Origin: Pseudomonas sp. CHM02
GTDB lineage: Bacteria > Pseudomonadota > Gammaproteobacteria > Pseudomonadales > Pseudomonadaceae
Direction: 5' to 3'
Length of the DNA: 64,000 bases
NCBI RefSeq assembly: GCF_000612585.1
Contig: NZ_JFCA01000023.1
Coordinates: 1 to 64,000, forward strand
In this document: positions 27,540 through 36,670 of the stretch, piece after piece
How positions within the stretch are numbered: position 1 is the first letter of the stretch
Layout: each line of letters starts with the position of its first letter
Made by a program: the position numbers and the translations under genes
Notes under the pieces: model-generated
What the model saw: the letters and a program-made list of their open reading frames with translations, nothing else
Told to the model about the DNA's origin: nothing
The model's database searches: none

Positions 27540-29716
27540 GTTTGCGGTCGGTCAAGATCGGCGGTAAAACCGAGCGACTCGACAAGCAATTGGGTAAAGG
27601 TGGCGAAGGCGACGTGTACGCCTTGGTGGGCCAAGGTGATTGCGCGGTCAAGATCTACAAGTCGGAGCTGCGAAGCTCCCGCGAGAACAAAGTCCGAGCA
27701 ATGATTGATGGACGGTTGGCTGGTGCGACCACCTTGGTCGCTTTTCCGTCCGAAGTAGTGACTGATTCCTCTGGCAATTTTCTGGGTTTTACCATGCGGC
27801 TGGTAGCGGGGTACCGCGCGCTGCATGAGTTATACAGTCCGAAATCGCGCAAGATGCATTTTCCCAAGGCGGATTACCGGTTCCTGGTGCGCGTCGCCCA
27901 GAATGTCGCACGTGCTGTCGCCACTGTGCATCAAGCAGGGTGCATCATTGGTGACCTCAATCACTCTGGGGTTCTGGTGGGGCCGGATGCGACGGTTGCG
28001 CTGATTGATGCCGACAGTTTCCAGTTCAGTTTGAAAGGTCACGCATACCCTTGTGTCGTCGGCACTGAGGACTTCACACCGCCTGAGCTTCATGGAGGTA
28101 GCCTTGCGAAGGTAACCCGTACTCAGGCACACGACAATTTCGGGCTTGCAGTTGCTATTTTCCAGCTGCTGGCGATGGGCAAGCACCCCTATGCAGGCCG
28201 TTACAACGGTCCGGATCTCTCTCTGGGCCAATCGATCGCACAGAATCGCTTTGCCTTTTCGATGGCTAGGCGTAACGAGACACGTACGACGCCGCCGCCC
28301 GGCTCCGTGCTGCTCGCGGATTTTCCTGGGTCGATAGCGGCGGCATTCGAGGCCGCGTTTGGCCTCGCACCTTCGTCACGCCCAGACCCAGCCATTTGGG
28401 TCAGCTTGCTCCAGGGACTCGAGACGGGATTGCGCCGCTGCGCGGATGTACCGACCCACTATTTTCCTGGCTCGGCGACTTCATGTCTGTGGTGTCGGCT
28501 GGCTAGTCAGTCGGGGATTGAAATGTTTCCCCAAAGCCTGGTTGTTGGCAGTGTACCGCTGGCAGGTTCCTTCGATTTGGAACGCGTGTGGGCGGCTATT
28601 CGAGCATTGCGTCTCCCGATGCCAGATGAGGTGTTACCGATTTGGACTGGCACTGTCGCTGCTCCCAGCGTTGCTGTGACACAAGCAAAGGGCAAGCGCC
28701 ATGATCCCGCGATCTTCGGTGGTATCGCCTTGTTATTTGCAATTATTGGCTGTGTTCTCGCCCCAAAAGCCGCTCTGTTGTGGGGTGGGCTCGGGCTATT
28801 TGGTTTAGTGCGGATGTTTGCTACCAATAAGGTGGATTCGACGCCTTTTCGCAAGGCCTACCAAGATGCAGACGGTAAGGTGCGCTTAGCGTCTCAAGCC
28901 TATCTTCAACGAATTGGCCTGCGGGAAATGCATATCTTGCGCGCCGATTTGGAGGATACAGTCATTCGATATCGGCAAGTCCAAGAGGGGCTTGCTCAGG
29001 CGCTCAATCAACTAAAGTTGACACGAGAGGAGCGCCAACGCGCAGTTTTCTTGGATCGATTTTTGATAAGACGCGCGTCGATACCTGGCATCGGGGCGGG
29101 GAAGACCGCCACGCTTGCGTCTTTTGGTATTGAGAGTGCTGCGGATATCACTGCTTCAGCAGTTCGCGCGGTGCCAGGTTTTGGAGAAGCACTGACAGCG
29201 AAGATGTTGGCTTGGCGTCAGGGGCATGAGGGAAAGTTCCGCTACAACGCCACACCCGATCCGTCCGATCTACAAGCGGAGCAGTCCACTCGGGTAGCGT
29301 TTGCAACGAAACAGATCGAACTCCAAAGAAAAATTCAATCGGGTTTAGCTGCTTTGCAAGCGGCTACACCACGCTGCCTAGCGGCCAAAAATGCACCAGA
29401 TCAGGTGCTCACGCAAGCACTCCAAGAGCGAGCCATTGCGGAGCACGATTGTGTTGCGCTGGGGATTAGCGTACCTGCACCGGTTGCGGTTTCCATCGAT
29501 ATTCCCAAAAGAACGCAGACACAGCCGAGCAGAGCCCATCCAACGCCGGTGATCACTCGTTCGTCGGTGTCGACCACCACGAGCTCATCTGCAATGAACT
29601 CTTGCCCGAGCTGCGGTGCGTCCATGGTGCGTCGTACCGCACGAAAAGGGAAACACACAGGGCGTCAGTTCTGGGGGTGCTCCAAGTTTCCTGCCTGTAA
29701 GGGCACACGAAGCTAA
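27536..29716 (+). CDS. Atypical protein kinase with membrane, HhH and topoisomerase-type zinc-ribbon domains
   Basis: The kinase domain (residues about 1-290) has a glycine loop GKGGEGDVY and a CAVKIYK Lys, but the catalytic loop reads GDLNHSGV (Asp140) without the usual HRD...N spacing, and the DFG position reads DAD. Two membrane helices follow (about 395-435), then a coiled-coil, tandem helix-hairpin-helix motifs (IPGIGAGK and VPGFGEAL, about 520-570) and a C-terminal zinc ribbon (CPSCG...CSKFPACKG). HhH and zinc-ribbon parts usually bind DNA. This domain set matches kinases of TerY-P triads. The ATG at 27536 makes an ATGA overlap with the PP2C gene; the ATG six bases earlier is an alternative. 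Confidence 0.82.
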   Translation: MSLRSVKIGGKTERLDKQLGKGGEGDVYALVGQGDCAVKIYKSELRSSRENKVRAMIDGRLAGATTLVAFPSEVVTDSSGNFLGFTMRLVAGYRALHELYSPKSRKMHFPKADYRFLVRVAQNVARAVATVHQAGCIIGDLNHSGVLVGPDATVALIDADSFQFSLKGHAYPCVVGTEDFTPPELHGGSLAKVTRTQAHDNFGLAVAIFQLLAMGKHPYAGRYNGPDLSLGQSIAQNRFAFSMARRNETRTTPPPGSVLLADFPGSIAAAFEAAFGLAPSSRPDPAIWVSLLQGLETGLRRCADVPTHYFPGSATSCLWCRLASQSGIEMFPQSLVVGSVPLAGSFDLERVWAAIRALRLPMPDEVLPIWTGTVAAPSVAVTQAKGKRHDPAIFGGIALLFAIIGCVLAPKAALLWGGLGLFGLVRMFATNKVDSTPFRKAYQDADGKVRLASQAYLQRIGLREMHILRADLEDTVIRYRQVQEGLAQALNQLKLTREERQRAVFLDRFLIRRASIPGIGAGKTATLASFGIESAADITASAVRAVPGFGEALTAKMLAWRQGHEGKFRYNATPDPSDLQAEQSTRVAFATKQIELQRKIQSGLAALQAATPRCLAAKNAPDQVLTQALQERAIAEHDCVALGISVPAPVAVSIDIPKRTQTQPSRAHPTPVITRSSVSTTTSSSAMNSCPSCGASMVRRTARKGKHTGRQFWGCSKFPACKGTRS

Positions 29717-30018
29717 GGCTCGGCTCAATAGTCAGTTGTTGTCGGTGGGAGTTGGATAAGCACCGGTAAGACGCTCCTTATGAGCGCGGCATGACTTGAT
29801 GCTGGCAGGGCGTCAATTAGCCACGTCGCGTAAGGCACTCCGCTATCTGGCGAAACGCTGAATCACAGAGTGGAACAATGTTCTCATCACGGGCTTGCCA
29901 TGCCTAAAGAAGAAGTCCGTAATCTTGTCCATCGAAAGCGATTAGGGCAATAAGAATTCAGCTTCTTCAATGGGATAGGTGTTTAGTCAGACGCTCGTTT
30001 CCCGCTCCAAACACAGAT
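29717..30018. other. Gene-free stretch between the triad and rarD
   Basis: No open frame of note, RNA gene or repeat is visible. It separates the accessory T6SS/triad region from core metabolism genes and would be a natural place for an insertion boundary, but I see no direct repeats or tRNA fragment to support one. Confidence 0.45.
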
Positions 30019-30046
30019 AAAAAGCCACTCAATAGAGTGGCTTTTT
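30019..30046. terminator. Bidirectional rho-independent terminator
   Basis: A perfect 12-base stem, AAAAAGCCACTC (30019-30030) with GAGTGGCTTTTT (30035-30046), encloses a four-base loop. A-run and T-run flank the stem so it works on both strands. It lies 12 bases after the rarD stop and would also stop readthrough from the triad operon. Confidence 0.9.
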
Positions 30047-30058
30047 ATTGCCTGCGCA

Positions 30059-30940
30059 TCAGGTTTTGCGCTGGCGCACCAAATGCTTGAACCCTTCAAA
30101 GACCAGCACCATCACCGCCAGCCAGATCGGAATGTAGGTCAACCACTCACCGCCCTTGATCCCTTCCCCCAGAATCAGTGCCACGCCCAGCAACAGCACA
30201 GGCTCAACGTAGCTGAGCAGCCCGAACAGGCTGAACGCCAGCAGTCGGCTGGCAATGATGTAGCTCACCAGTGCCGAGGCACTGATCAGGCCCAGCATGG
30301 GAATCAACGCGTACAGCTTCGGGTGGGCCTCCATCACCGCGAAGCCTTGCTCACCGCTTTGCACAAACCACCAGGCCACGGGCAGCATCAGCGCCATGTC
30401 CAGCCAGAGCCCGCCGAGGTGGTCGGTCTTGAGGTATTTGCGCACGATGAAATAGATCGGATAGCCGATGATCACCACCAGCGTTGCCCAGGAGAACCCG
30501 CCCGCCTGATACAACTCGTTGAGCACCCCAAGGGCCGCGAAAAACACGGCGATCCGTTGCAGGTAAGAAAGCTGTTCGCCCCACACCAGGCGCCCGGTCA
30601 GCACCATGGTCAGTGGCAACAGGAAGTAACCCACCGATACATCCAGGCTGCGCCCGTTCAGCGGTGCCCACATGAACAGCCACAGCTGCACGCCGAGCAA
30701 TGCGCAAGACAGCAACACACCCGCAATCAGGCGGGGACTGTCTGCCAGCATGCGCACCAGTTCCCACACGCGCCGCCATTCGCCACTGACAATCATGAAG
30801 ACCGTCATGCAGGGCACGGTGAGCAACATGCGCCAGCCGAAAATTTCCAGGCCGCTCAGTGGCGTGAGCAATGATGTGAAGTAATACATCACCGCAAACA
30901 ACACCGACGCCAAGACCGATAACACAACACCTTTAGACAC
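30059..30940 (-). CDS. rarD: RarD-family EamA permease
   Basis: The 293-residue protein has ten predicted membrane helices in two EamA repeats, with the LTPLSGLEIFGWRMLLTVP and NGRSLDVSVGYFLLPLTMVL-type blocks typical of RarD. RarD proteins are predicted drug/metabolite exporters of unknown substrate. I chose the GTG at 30940 because a GAGGA ribosome site sits four bases upstream and RarD homologues begin MSKGVVLSV. The longer frame to 30961 has no such site. Confidence 0.87.
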   Translation of the reverse strand: MSKGVVLSVLASVLFAVMYYFTSLLTPLSGLEIFGWRMLLTVPCMTVFMIVSGEWRRVWELVRMLADSPRLIAGVLLSCALLGVQLWLFMWAPLNGRSLDVSVGYFLLPLTMVLTGRLVWGEQLSYLQRIAVFFAALGVLNELYQAGGFSWATLVVIIGYPIYFIVRKYLKTDHLGGLWLDMALMLPVAWWFVQSGEQGFAVMEAHPKLYALIPMLGLISASALVSYIIASRLLAFSLFGLLSYVEPVLLLGVALILGEGIKGGEWLTYIPIWLAVMVLVFEGFKHLVRQRKT

Positions 30941-31155
30941 ACTGTCCTCGCGAAAAACCATTGGTACACAAGAAGGGGGATTTCAGGAGGGGATTATGGT
31001 GCTTTTGGCGGGAGAGGGTTGCGCTGTTTTGGGGCGTTTTTCAGGAAAATTTCTCACCTGATCTGTTTGAACCAAGACCTGTGGCGAGCGGGTCTATTGT
31101 CCCAAGCCCGCTCACCACCGTAGGTCTTTACTGCCCAGCAACAGGTGTTCCCTGC

Positions 31156-32166
31156 TTAAGCGCGGGCTATGCGACCGGAAACAAAATGGCCTACATCGTT
31201 GAACCCCGGCGTGGACGAATGCCCCGGTGTCACCAACGAGTCGATGAACGCCTCATCCTCCGCCGTGATCTTCACGTCCAGCGCGCCGATGTAGGCATCC
31301 CACTGCGCCTCGGTGCGTGGCCCGACAATCGCCGAACTGACCGCCAAGTTGTTCAGCACCCAGGCAATCGCAAACTCCACGATGCCCACGCCACGCCCTT
31401 GGGTGTACTGCTGGATCTGCTGGGCGATGCGCAAGGACTCCACGCGCCATTCGGTTTCCAGGATGCGTTTGTCCTGGCGCGCCGCACGGCTGCCGGCCTC
31501 GGGCGTGACGTCCGGAGCGTATTTACCACTGAGCACGCCACGGGCCAAAGGACTGTAAGGCACCACACCCAACCCGTAGGCGGCCGCGGCAGTGATCTGC
31601 TCGACCTCCGCCTGGCGGTTGACGATGTTGTACAGAGGCTGGCTGATCACCGGTTTGTCCACGCCCAGGCGTTCGGCCACGCGAATCACTTCGGCAATGC
31701 GCCAGCCGCGATAATTGGACAGGCCCCAGTAACGGATCTTGCCCTGGCGAATCAGATCGCCAATCGCCGACACCGTGACTTCCAGCGGCGTGTTGTGGTC
31801 TTCGCGGTGCAGGTAGTAGATGTCGAGATAGTCAGTGTCGAGGCGGCTGAGGCTGGCTTCCAGCGCATTGAAAATGCGTTTGCGGCTCAAGCCACTGCGG
31901 TTGGGCAGGCCATCGGCAGGGCCGATCGCCACCTTGGACGCCACCACCCAATCCTCACGGTGACGAGCGATGGCTTCGCCGACGATTTCCTCGGAGCGCC
32001 CACCGGTGTACACATCGGCGGTGTCGATAAAGTTGATGCCCTGGTCCCAGGCCTTGTCGATGATGCGCAGCGAATCCTCGGTGTTGGTCTGTTCGCCAAA
32101 CATCATGGTGCCCAGGGTCAAGGCGCTGACCTTCAACCCGGACTGGCCCAATGTGCGGTAAATCAT
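31156..32166 (-). CDS. Aldo/keto reductase
   Basis: The 336-residue TIM-barrel enzyme has the family's catalytic tetrad: Asp48 and Tyr53 in the DTADVY block, Lys78 in ASKV and the His of YYLHRED. The C-terminal part has the GPRTEAQWD NADPH-binding region. It likely reduces aldehydes or ketones in the cytoplasm; the substrate cannot be told. The ATG has a GGAG ribosome site. It is a single leftward gene downstream of the LysR regulator, which reads in the same direction. Confidence 0.92.
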   Translation of the reverse strand: MIYRTLGQSGLKVSALTLGTMMFGEQTNTEDSLRIIDKAWDQGINFIDTADVYTGGRSEEIVGEAIARHREDWVVASKVAIGPADGLPNRSGLSRKRIFNALEASLSRLDTDYLDIYYLHREDHNTPLEVTVSAIGDLIRQGKIRYWGLSNYRGWRIAEVIRVAERLGVDKPVISQPLYNIVNRQAEVEQITAAAAYGLGVVPYSPLARGVLSGKYAPDVTPEAGSRAARQDKRILETEWRVESLRIAQQIQQYTQGRGVGIVEFAIAWVLNNLAVSSAIVGPRTEAQWDAYIGALDVKITAEDEAFIDSLVTPGHSSTPGFNDVGHFVSGRIARA

Positions 32167-32247
32167 GGATAACTCCTCAAGGCAGGGAAACGTACCCCAT
32201 GCAATACCAGAGTCAGAGGCTCTGGGACAAGCCCTGCGCGCGTTTCT

Positions 32248-33150
32248 TCATGTGCTCAGCAGGGTCTGGCAACGCGCCTGTAAAAAGCGATGCAATACCT
32301 TCACCCGTTCCGACACTTGCAGGCGGTGAGGGCACATCAGGTTGAACGGCGTGGGCTCGCCTTGCCAATCCGGCAGCAAAGGCACCAGCCGCCCGGCCTT
32401 GATGTCCCGGGCAATATCCAGGTTGGCCTTGTAGGCGATGCCGTGACCGGCCAACGCCCAGCGCCGCACGATTTCACCGTCATCGCTCAGGTAATCGCCC
32501 GACACCTCCACTTCCTGCAGCACCGCGCCCTGGCGAAAATACCAGGTGTTGTTGGCCCGGCCCTGGCGCATGTAGCGCAGGGTGTTGTGCTGCGCCAGCT
32601 CGGCCGGGGCAAGGGGCGTGCCATGGCGCGCCAGGTAATCCGGGCTGGCGCAGGGGATGCGGTGATGATCAGGCACCACCGGCAACGCCACCAGGCTGGA
32701 ATCCCTGGGCACGCCAAACCGCAAGGCGATGTCGACGGTGTCGCGGAACAGGTCGGCATTGCTGTCGTTGAGCAGCAATTGCAGGCGGATATTCGGGTGT
32801 TCGAGCTTGAATTCATCCAGCCAGCCCAGCAGCACATTGCGACCGAAATCCGAGGGCGCCGCCAGTTGCAGCAACCCGCTGAGGCTCTGGTCCTGCTGCT
32901 TGATCGCCTGTTCGCCCTCGGACAGTGCTTCCAGCGCGATGCGCACGCTTTCAAGGTAGCGCCGGCCTTCTTCGGTCAACCGCATGCTGCGAGTGGAGCG
33001 TGCCAGCAGGCGAATGCCCAGGCGGGTTTCCAGGCGCTTGAGGGCAATGCTGGCGGCGGCTGGTGTCAAGCCGAGTCCGCGTGCAGCGGCAGATAAGCTG
33101 CCGGTGTCGGCGGTGCGCACGAAGACTTCAAGGTCGAGGGTTGAGCTCAT
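32248..33150 (-). CDS. LysR-family transcriptional regulator
   Basis: The 300-residue protein has an N-terminal winged HTH (residues 1-60, with GSLSAAARGLGLTPAAAS and RLLARSTRS) and a periplasmic-binding-like effector domain. It diverges from an SDR gene whose start is about 100 bases away, so the shared intergenic DNA should hold its operator. It may also influence the aldo/keto reductase downstream. Confidence 0.93.
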   Translation of the reverse strand: MSSTLDLEVFVRTADTGSLSAAARGLGLTPAAASIALKRLETRLGIRLLARSTRSMRLTEEGRRYLESVRIALEALSEGEQAIKQQDQSLSGLLQLAAPSDFGRNVLLGWLDEFKLEHPNIRLQLLLNDSNADLFRDTVDIALRFGVPRDSSLVALPVVPDHHRIPCASPDYLARHGTPLAPAELAQHNTLRYMRQGRANNTWYFRQGAVLQEVEVSGDYLSDDGEIVRRWALAGHGIAYKANLDIARDIKAGRLVPLLPDWQGEPTPFNLMCPHRLQVSERVKVLHRFLQARCQTLLST

Positions 33151-33251
33151 TTGTAAAAATCCTTTAAAGATCTTGTCGTTTTACCGGGATTTTTCGCCGA
33201 TTGCCAAGCTGTGAAGATGAACGCTCACTTTATCCATCAGGAATCTTCCCC

Positions 33252-33956
33252 ATGACTTCTCCCCTCAACGGCAAAACCGTCATCGTCATCGGCGGCAGCA
33301 GTGGCATCGGTGCTGCCGTGGCCAAGGCCGCTGCGGCGCGGGGTGCACACGTGGTACTGGCCGGGCGTCGCTTGGCCCGCGGCGTGGAAAACGGCCTGCG
33401 CAGCGAACCGGTGGACGTCACCGATGCCGCCTCCCTGCAGCGTCTGTTCGAAAACGTCGGGCGCTTTGACCACCTGGTCTACACCTCAGGCCCCAGCGTA
33501 AACGCCAAGACGCTGGTCGAAACCGACCTGGTCGAGGCCCAGGAAAACTTCAATGTGAAGCTCTGGGGCTCGTTGCGCGCGATTCAACGGGCGCTGCCAT
33601 TTCTGGACGAACACGGCAGCATCAGCCTGACCTCCGGGCAACTGGGGCGTAAATTGGCGCCGGGCCAGTTCATCAAGACCGGCATCAACGCCGCCACCGA
33701 AGCGCTGGGCAAACAGTTGGCCAAGGAGCTGGCACCGCGACGGGTCAACGTGATCAGCCCAGGGGTGATCGATACGCCGGCGTATGCAGGCTTGAGTGAG
33801 GAACAGCGCCTGGCGATGTTTGCCAAGGCGAGCGGCGCATTGCCGGTCGGGCGAGTGGGGCAGGCAGAGGAGGTGGCGGCGGGGTATGTGCTGGCCATGG
33901 AGAATGGCTTCATGACCGGCGCCGTGATCGACATCGACGGCGGCGGCCTGCTCTGA
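33252..33956 (+). CDS. SDR-family protein with altered catalytic residues
   Basis: The 234-residue Rossmann-fold protein keeps the cofactor motif (GGSSGIG, residues about 14-20) and the C-terminal IDIDGGGLL region. The usual YxxxK active site is not visible: in the aligned helix before EALGKQLAKEL the Tyr position reads Lys and the Lys position reads Asn. It may be a non-catalytic or differently working SDR. The start is the ATG at 33252 after a CAGGAA site; the frame to 33201 enters the promoter. It diverges from the LysR gene, its probable regulator. Confidence 0.85.
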   Translation: MTSPLNGKTVIVIGGSSGIGAAVAKAAAARGAHVVLAGRRLARGVENGLRSEPVDVTDAASLQRLFENVGRFDHLVYTSGPSVNAKTLVETDLVEAQENFNVKLWGSLRAIQRALPFLDEHGSISLTSGQLGRKLAPGQFIKTGINAATEALGKQLAKELAPRRVNVISPGVIDTPAYAGLSEEQRLAMFAKASGALPVGRVGQAEEVAAGYVLAMENGFMTGAVIDIDGGGLL

Positions 33957-33962
33957 CGCAAT

Positions 33963-33990
33963 TGCAGGAGCCGGCAAGCCGGCTCCTGCA
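33963..33990. terminator. Perfect 13-base hairpin between convergent genes
   Basis: TGCAGGAGCCGGC (33963-33975) and GCCGGCTCCTGCA (33978-33990) pair with a two-base loop. It lies between the convergent SDR and MFS genes. It lacks a T-run. Short GAGCCGGC palindromes of this kind recur in Pseudomonas genomes, so it may be a repetitive element as well as a terminator. Confidence 0.6.
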
Positions 33991-33999
33991 GGGTGAGGG

Positions 34000-35310
34000 T
34001 TACGCCTTCAGGGTTCGGGTCATTCGCAACGCCAGCACGCTACCGGCGACGATCACCGCTGCCAGCAGGTACAGCGCCATATCCGTGGACCCGGTGGCAT
34101 CTTTCACAAAGCCGACGATATACGGGCTGAGGAAGCCGGCCATCTGGCCCATGGAGTTGATCAACGCCAGGCCACCTGCCGCCGCGCCGGCACTGAGCAT
34201 GGCGGTGGGCACTGGCCAGAACATCGGCAGGCCGGTCAGCGCGCCCATGGTGGCGATGGTCAGGCCGAGAATGGCGATGGCCGGGGTGGTGGCGAAGTTC
34301 ACCGCGATCACCAGGCCGATAGCGCCCATCAACATCGGCACCACCAAGTGCCAGCGACGCTCCTTGCGCAAGTCGGCGGAGCGACCCACCAGCAGCATGA
34401 ACACGGCCGCCAGCAGATACGGGATCGCACTCAGCCAGCCAATCACCAGGTTATCGCTGAACCCCAGGTTCTTGATGATCGACGGCAGCCAGAAGTTGAT
34501 CGCGTACACGCCGCTCTGGATGCAGAAGTAGATCAGGCCGAACGCCCAGATCGCGGGGTTCTTGAACACTTCGGCCAGCGAATCGGTGGTGGTTTTCGGC
34601 TTGTTGGCCAGGTCGGTCGCCTGGTCGGCTTCCAGTACCGCGCGTTCGTGAGGTTTGAGCCACTTGGCGTTGGCAAAGCTGTCGCTGAGCAGGAAGTAGG
34701 CGAGGGCGCCCAGGATCACGGTCGGGATGCCTTGCAGCAGGAACATCCACTGCCAACCGGCCAGGCCGCCTTGGCCCGCGGCGAAGTGGTTGAGGATCCA
34801 GCCGGAGAACGGGCTGCCCAGCAGGCCGGACACCGGGATGGCCGACATGAAGAACGCCATGATCCGCCCACGGCGGAAGGTCGGGAACCATTGCGAGAGG
34901 TACAGCACCACACCGGGGAAGAAGCCGGCTTCCGCGGCACCGGTAAACAGGCGCAAGGTGTAGAAATGCGTCGGCGTGGTGACGAACAGCAGGCAGGTGG
35001 ACAGTGTGCCCCAGACGATCATCATCAACGCAATCCAGCGTCGCGGACCGAACTTGGTCAGTGCCAGGTTGCTCGGCACGCCGCACAGCACGTAGCCGAT
35101 AAAGAAGATCCCGGCACCGAGGCCGTAGACGGTTTCGCTGAACTTCAACGCATCGAGCATCTGCAACTTGGCAAAGCCAACGTTTACCCGGTCGAGGTAA
35201 TTGAACAGATAGCAGATGAAAATGAAGGGGATCAGGCGCAGGGTAATGCGCTTGTAGATGGCGTTTTTATCGTCATCGGTGGCCAGTGTGGCTGCGGCGC
35301 TCTGTGACAT
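34000..35310 (-). CDS. MFS transporter of the anion/sugar-acid (ACS) family
   Basis: The 436-residue protein has 12 predicted membrane helices and the ACS-family opening LRLIPFIFICYLFNYLDRVN with a GARxxF-like loop. Members import hexuronates, tartrate, galactarate, glucarate or glycerate. The divergent CdaR-type regulator and the glycerate kinase beyond it indicate a sugar-acid or glycerate substrate. The ATG has an AGAGA-type site. The exact substrate is not deducible. Confidence 0.88.
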   Translation of the reverse strand: MSQSAAATLATDDDKNAIYKRITLRLIPFIFICYLFNYLDRVNVGFAKLQMLDALKFSETVYGLGAGIFFIGYVLCGVPSNLALTKFGPRRWIALMMIVWGTLSTCLLFVTTPTHFYTLRLFTGAAEAGFFPGVVLYLSQWFPTFRRGRIMAFFMSAIPVSGLLGSPFSGWILNHFAAGQGGLAGWQWMFLLQGIPTVILGALAYFLLSDSFANAKWLKPHERAVLEADQATDLANKPKTTTDSLAEVFKNPAIWAFGLIYFCIQSGVYAINFWLPSIIKNLGFSDNLVIGWLSAIPYLLAAVFMLLVGRSADLRKERRWHLVVPMLMGAIGLVIAVNFATTPAIAILGLTIATMGALTGLPMFWPVPTAMLSAGAAAGGLALINSMGQMAGFLSPYIVGFVKDATGSTDMALYLLAAVIVAGSVLALRMTRTLKA

Positions 35311-35472
35311 GGGAGTCTCTCTTTATTATGATTTTTTGCGATGCGCAGGTAACGTTGATCGCCCAAAGAGTCTCGACCACCTTGCAGGCCGCTGTCTTTG
35401 TGCTTGCGCACAGTCAAGCAGCCATTGCGCTGTGCCAGTGAACAACCTAACGCTTTCCAGGAAATTAGCCCC

Positions 35473-36579
35473 ATGTTCGAGCTGGATCATGACTTGGCGC
35501 AGAACATCGTCGATCGCACCATGGCGATCCTGCCCTATAACGTCAACGTCATGGACAGCCAGGGCCTGATTCTGGGCAGCGGCGAGCCCGAACGCATCAA
35601 CACTCGCCATGAGGGCGCGCAACTGGTACTCGCCAATGGTCGCGTGGTGGAAATCGACGGCCAGACCGCCAAACACCTCAAGGGCGTGCAGCCGGGCATC
35701 AATCTGCCGTTGCTGCATGATGGGCGCCTGATCGGCGTGCTCGGCATCACCGGTGAACCGGAAGGCTTGCGCACTTACGCCGAGCTGGTGCGCATGACCG
35801 CCGAAATGCTGGTGAGCCATCGCCACCAGCAGGCCGAGCAACAATGGCGGCGCCAACGCTGTGACGATCTGCTGGCCTTGCTGCTGGCTGAAACCGGTGA
35901 TTCACCGCGCCTGGTGGACGAAGCCCAGCAACTGGGGCTCAAACCGCAGATGGCGCGGACGCCGTACCTGTTCGAACTGGGTGCAGGGCAATCGGCGGAC
36001 GCCTTGAGCACCTGGTTGACCTCGCGTTATCCGGACAGTTGGTGCGTCAGCTCCGCGCAATATTCATTGCTGTGGTGCCGACCGGCAGCCGTGCAGGTCG
36101 ACAACCTCCGGCTGCTGGAAAAGCTCGATGGCCTCGGTTGGAACATCCTGCGCGTCGCCGTGGGCGGGCAAGCGGATGGGCTGGCGGGGCTGCGCCGCTG
36201 CTATCGACGCGTCGGTGATTTGCTCGCTTATGGCCGTGATGTCCTGCCACAGTCACGCCTGCTGACCCTCAACCGCTATCGCCTGCCGGTGATGCTGTGG
36301 CGCCATCGCAACGAGGATGCCCTCGACGAACTCCTCAACCCATTGCGCAAAGTGTTGGCCAAGGACGGCAACGGCCAATTGCTGGCCACGCTGCGCAGTT
36401 GGTGCGAACACCATGGCCAAAGCCAGGCCTGTGCCGATGCGCTGGGGATTCACCGCAACAGCCTGCGCTACCGCATGGAGCGCATTGCCGAACTCAGCGG
36501 CGTAGACCCGCTGACCCTGGACGGCATGCTGGCGCTGTACCTGGGCGTGCAGTTGTTGCCCCAGTCTTTGTCGGAATGA
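35473..36579 (+). CDS. cdaR: CdaR-family sugar-diacid regulator
   Basis: The 368-residue protein begins with the sugar-diacid recognition domain (residues 1-135, LAQNIVDRTMAILPYNVNVMD block) and ends in a PucR/CdaR-type HTH (QACADALGIHRNSLRYRMERI). CdaR homologues activate glycerate, glucarate and galactarate genes when the acid binds. It diverges from the MFS transporter and precedes the kinase by about 90 bases, so it probably controls both. The start at 35473 follows an AGGA site; the frame to 35398 is longer but lacks domain support. Confidence 0.88.
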   Translation: MFELDHDLAQNIVDRTMAILPYNVNVMDSQGLILGSGEPERINTRHEGAQLVLANGRVVEIDGQTAKHLKGVQPGINLPLLHDGRLIGVLGITGEPEGLRTYAELVRMTAEMLVSHRHQQAEQQWRRQRCDDLLALLLAETGDSPRLVDEAQQLGLKPQMARTPYLFELGAGQSADALSTWLTSRYPDSWCVSSAQYSLLWCRPAAVQVDNLRLLEKLDGLGWNILRVAVGGQADGLAGLRRCYRRVGDLLAYGRDVLPQSRLLTLNRYRLPVMLWRHRNEDALDELLNPLRKVLAKDGNGQLLATLRSWCEHHGQSQACADALGIHRNSLRYRMERIAELSGVDPLTLDGMLALYLGVQLLPQSLSE

Positions 36580-36670
36580 ACAACAAACCTCATCCACACT
36601 TGTGCATCGGACCGGCGTCAGCGGCGATGCCAACTGGCAGCATGGGCGTCATAAAAACCGGAGAAAGCCC

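Noticed and set aside
26114..29716. Tellurite-resistance operon
   Set aside because: Only the TerY-type VWA is present; terA-F and terZ-type genes are absent, so the triad is not a full ter operon.
30961..32172. 403-codon rightward open frame
   Set aside because: Opposite strand of the aldo/keto reductase, which has a full catalytic tetrad; the shadow has none.
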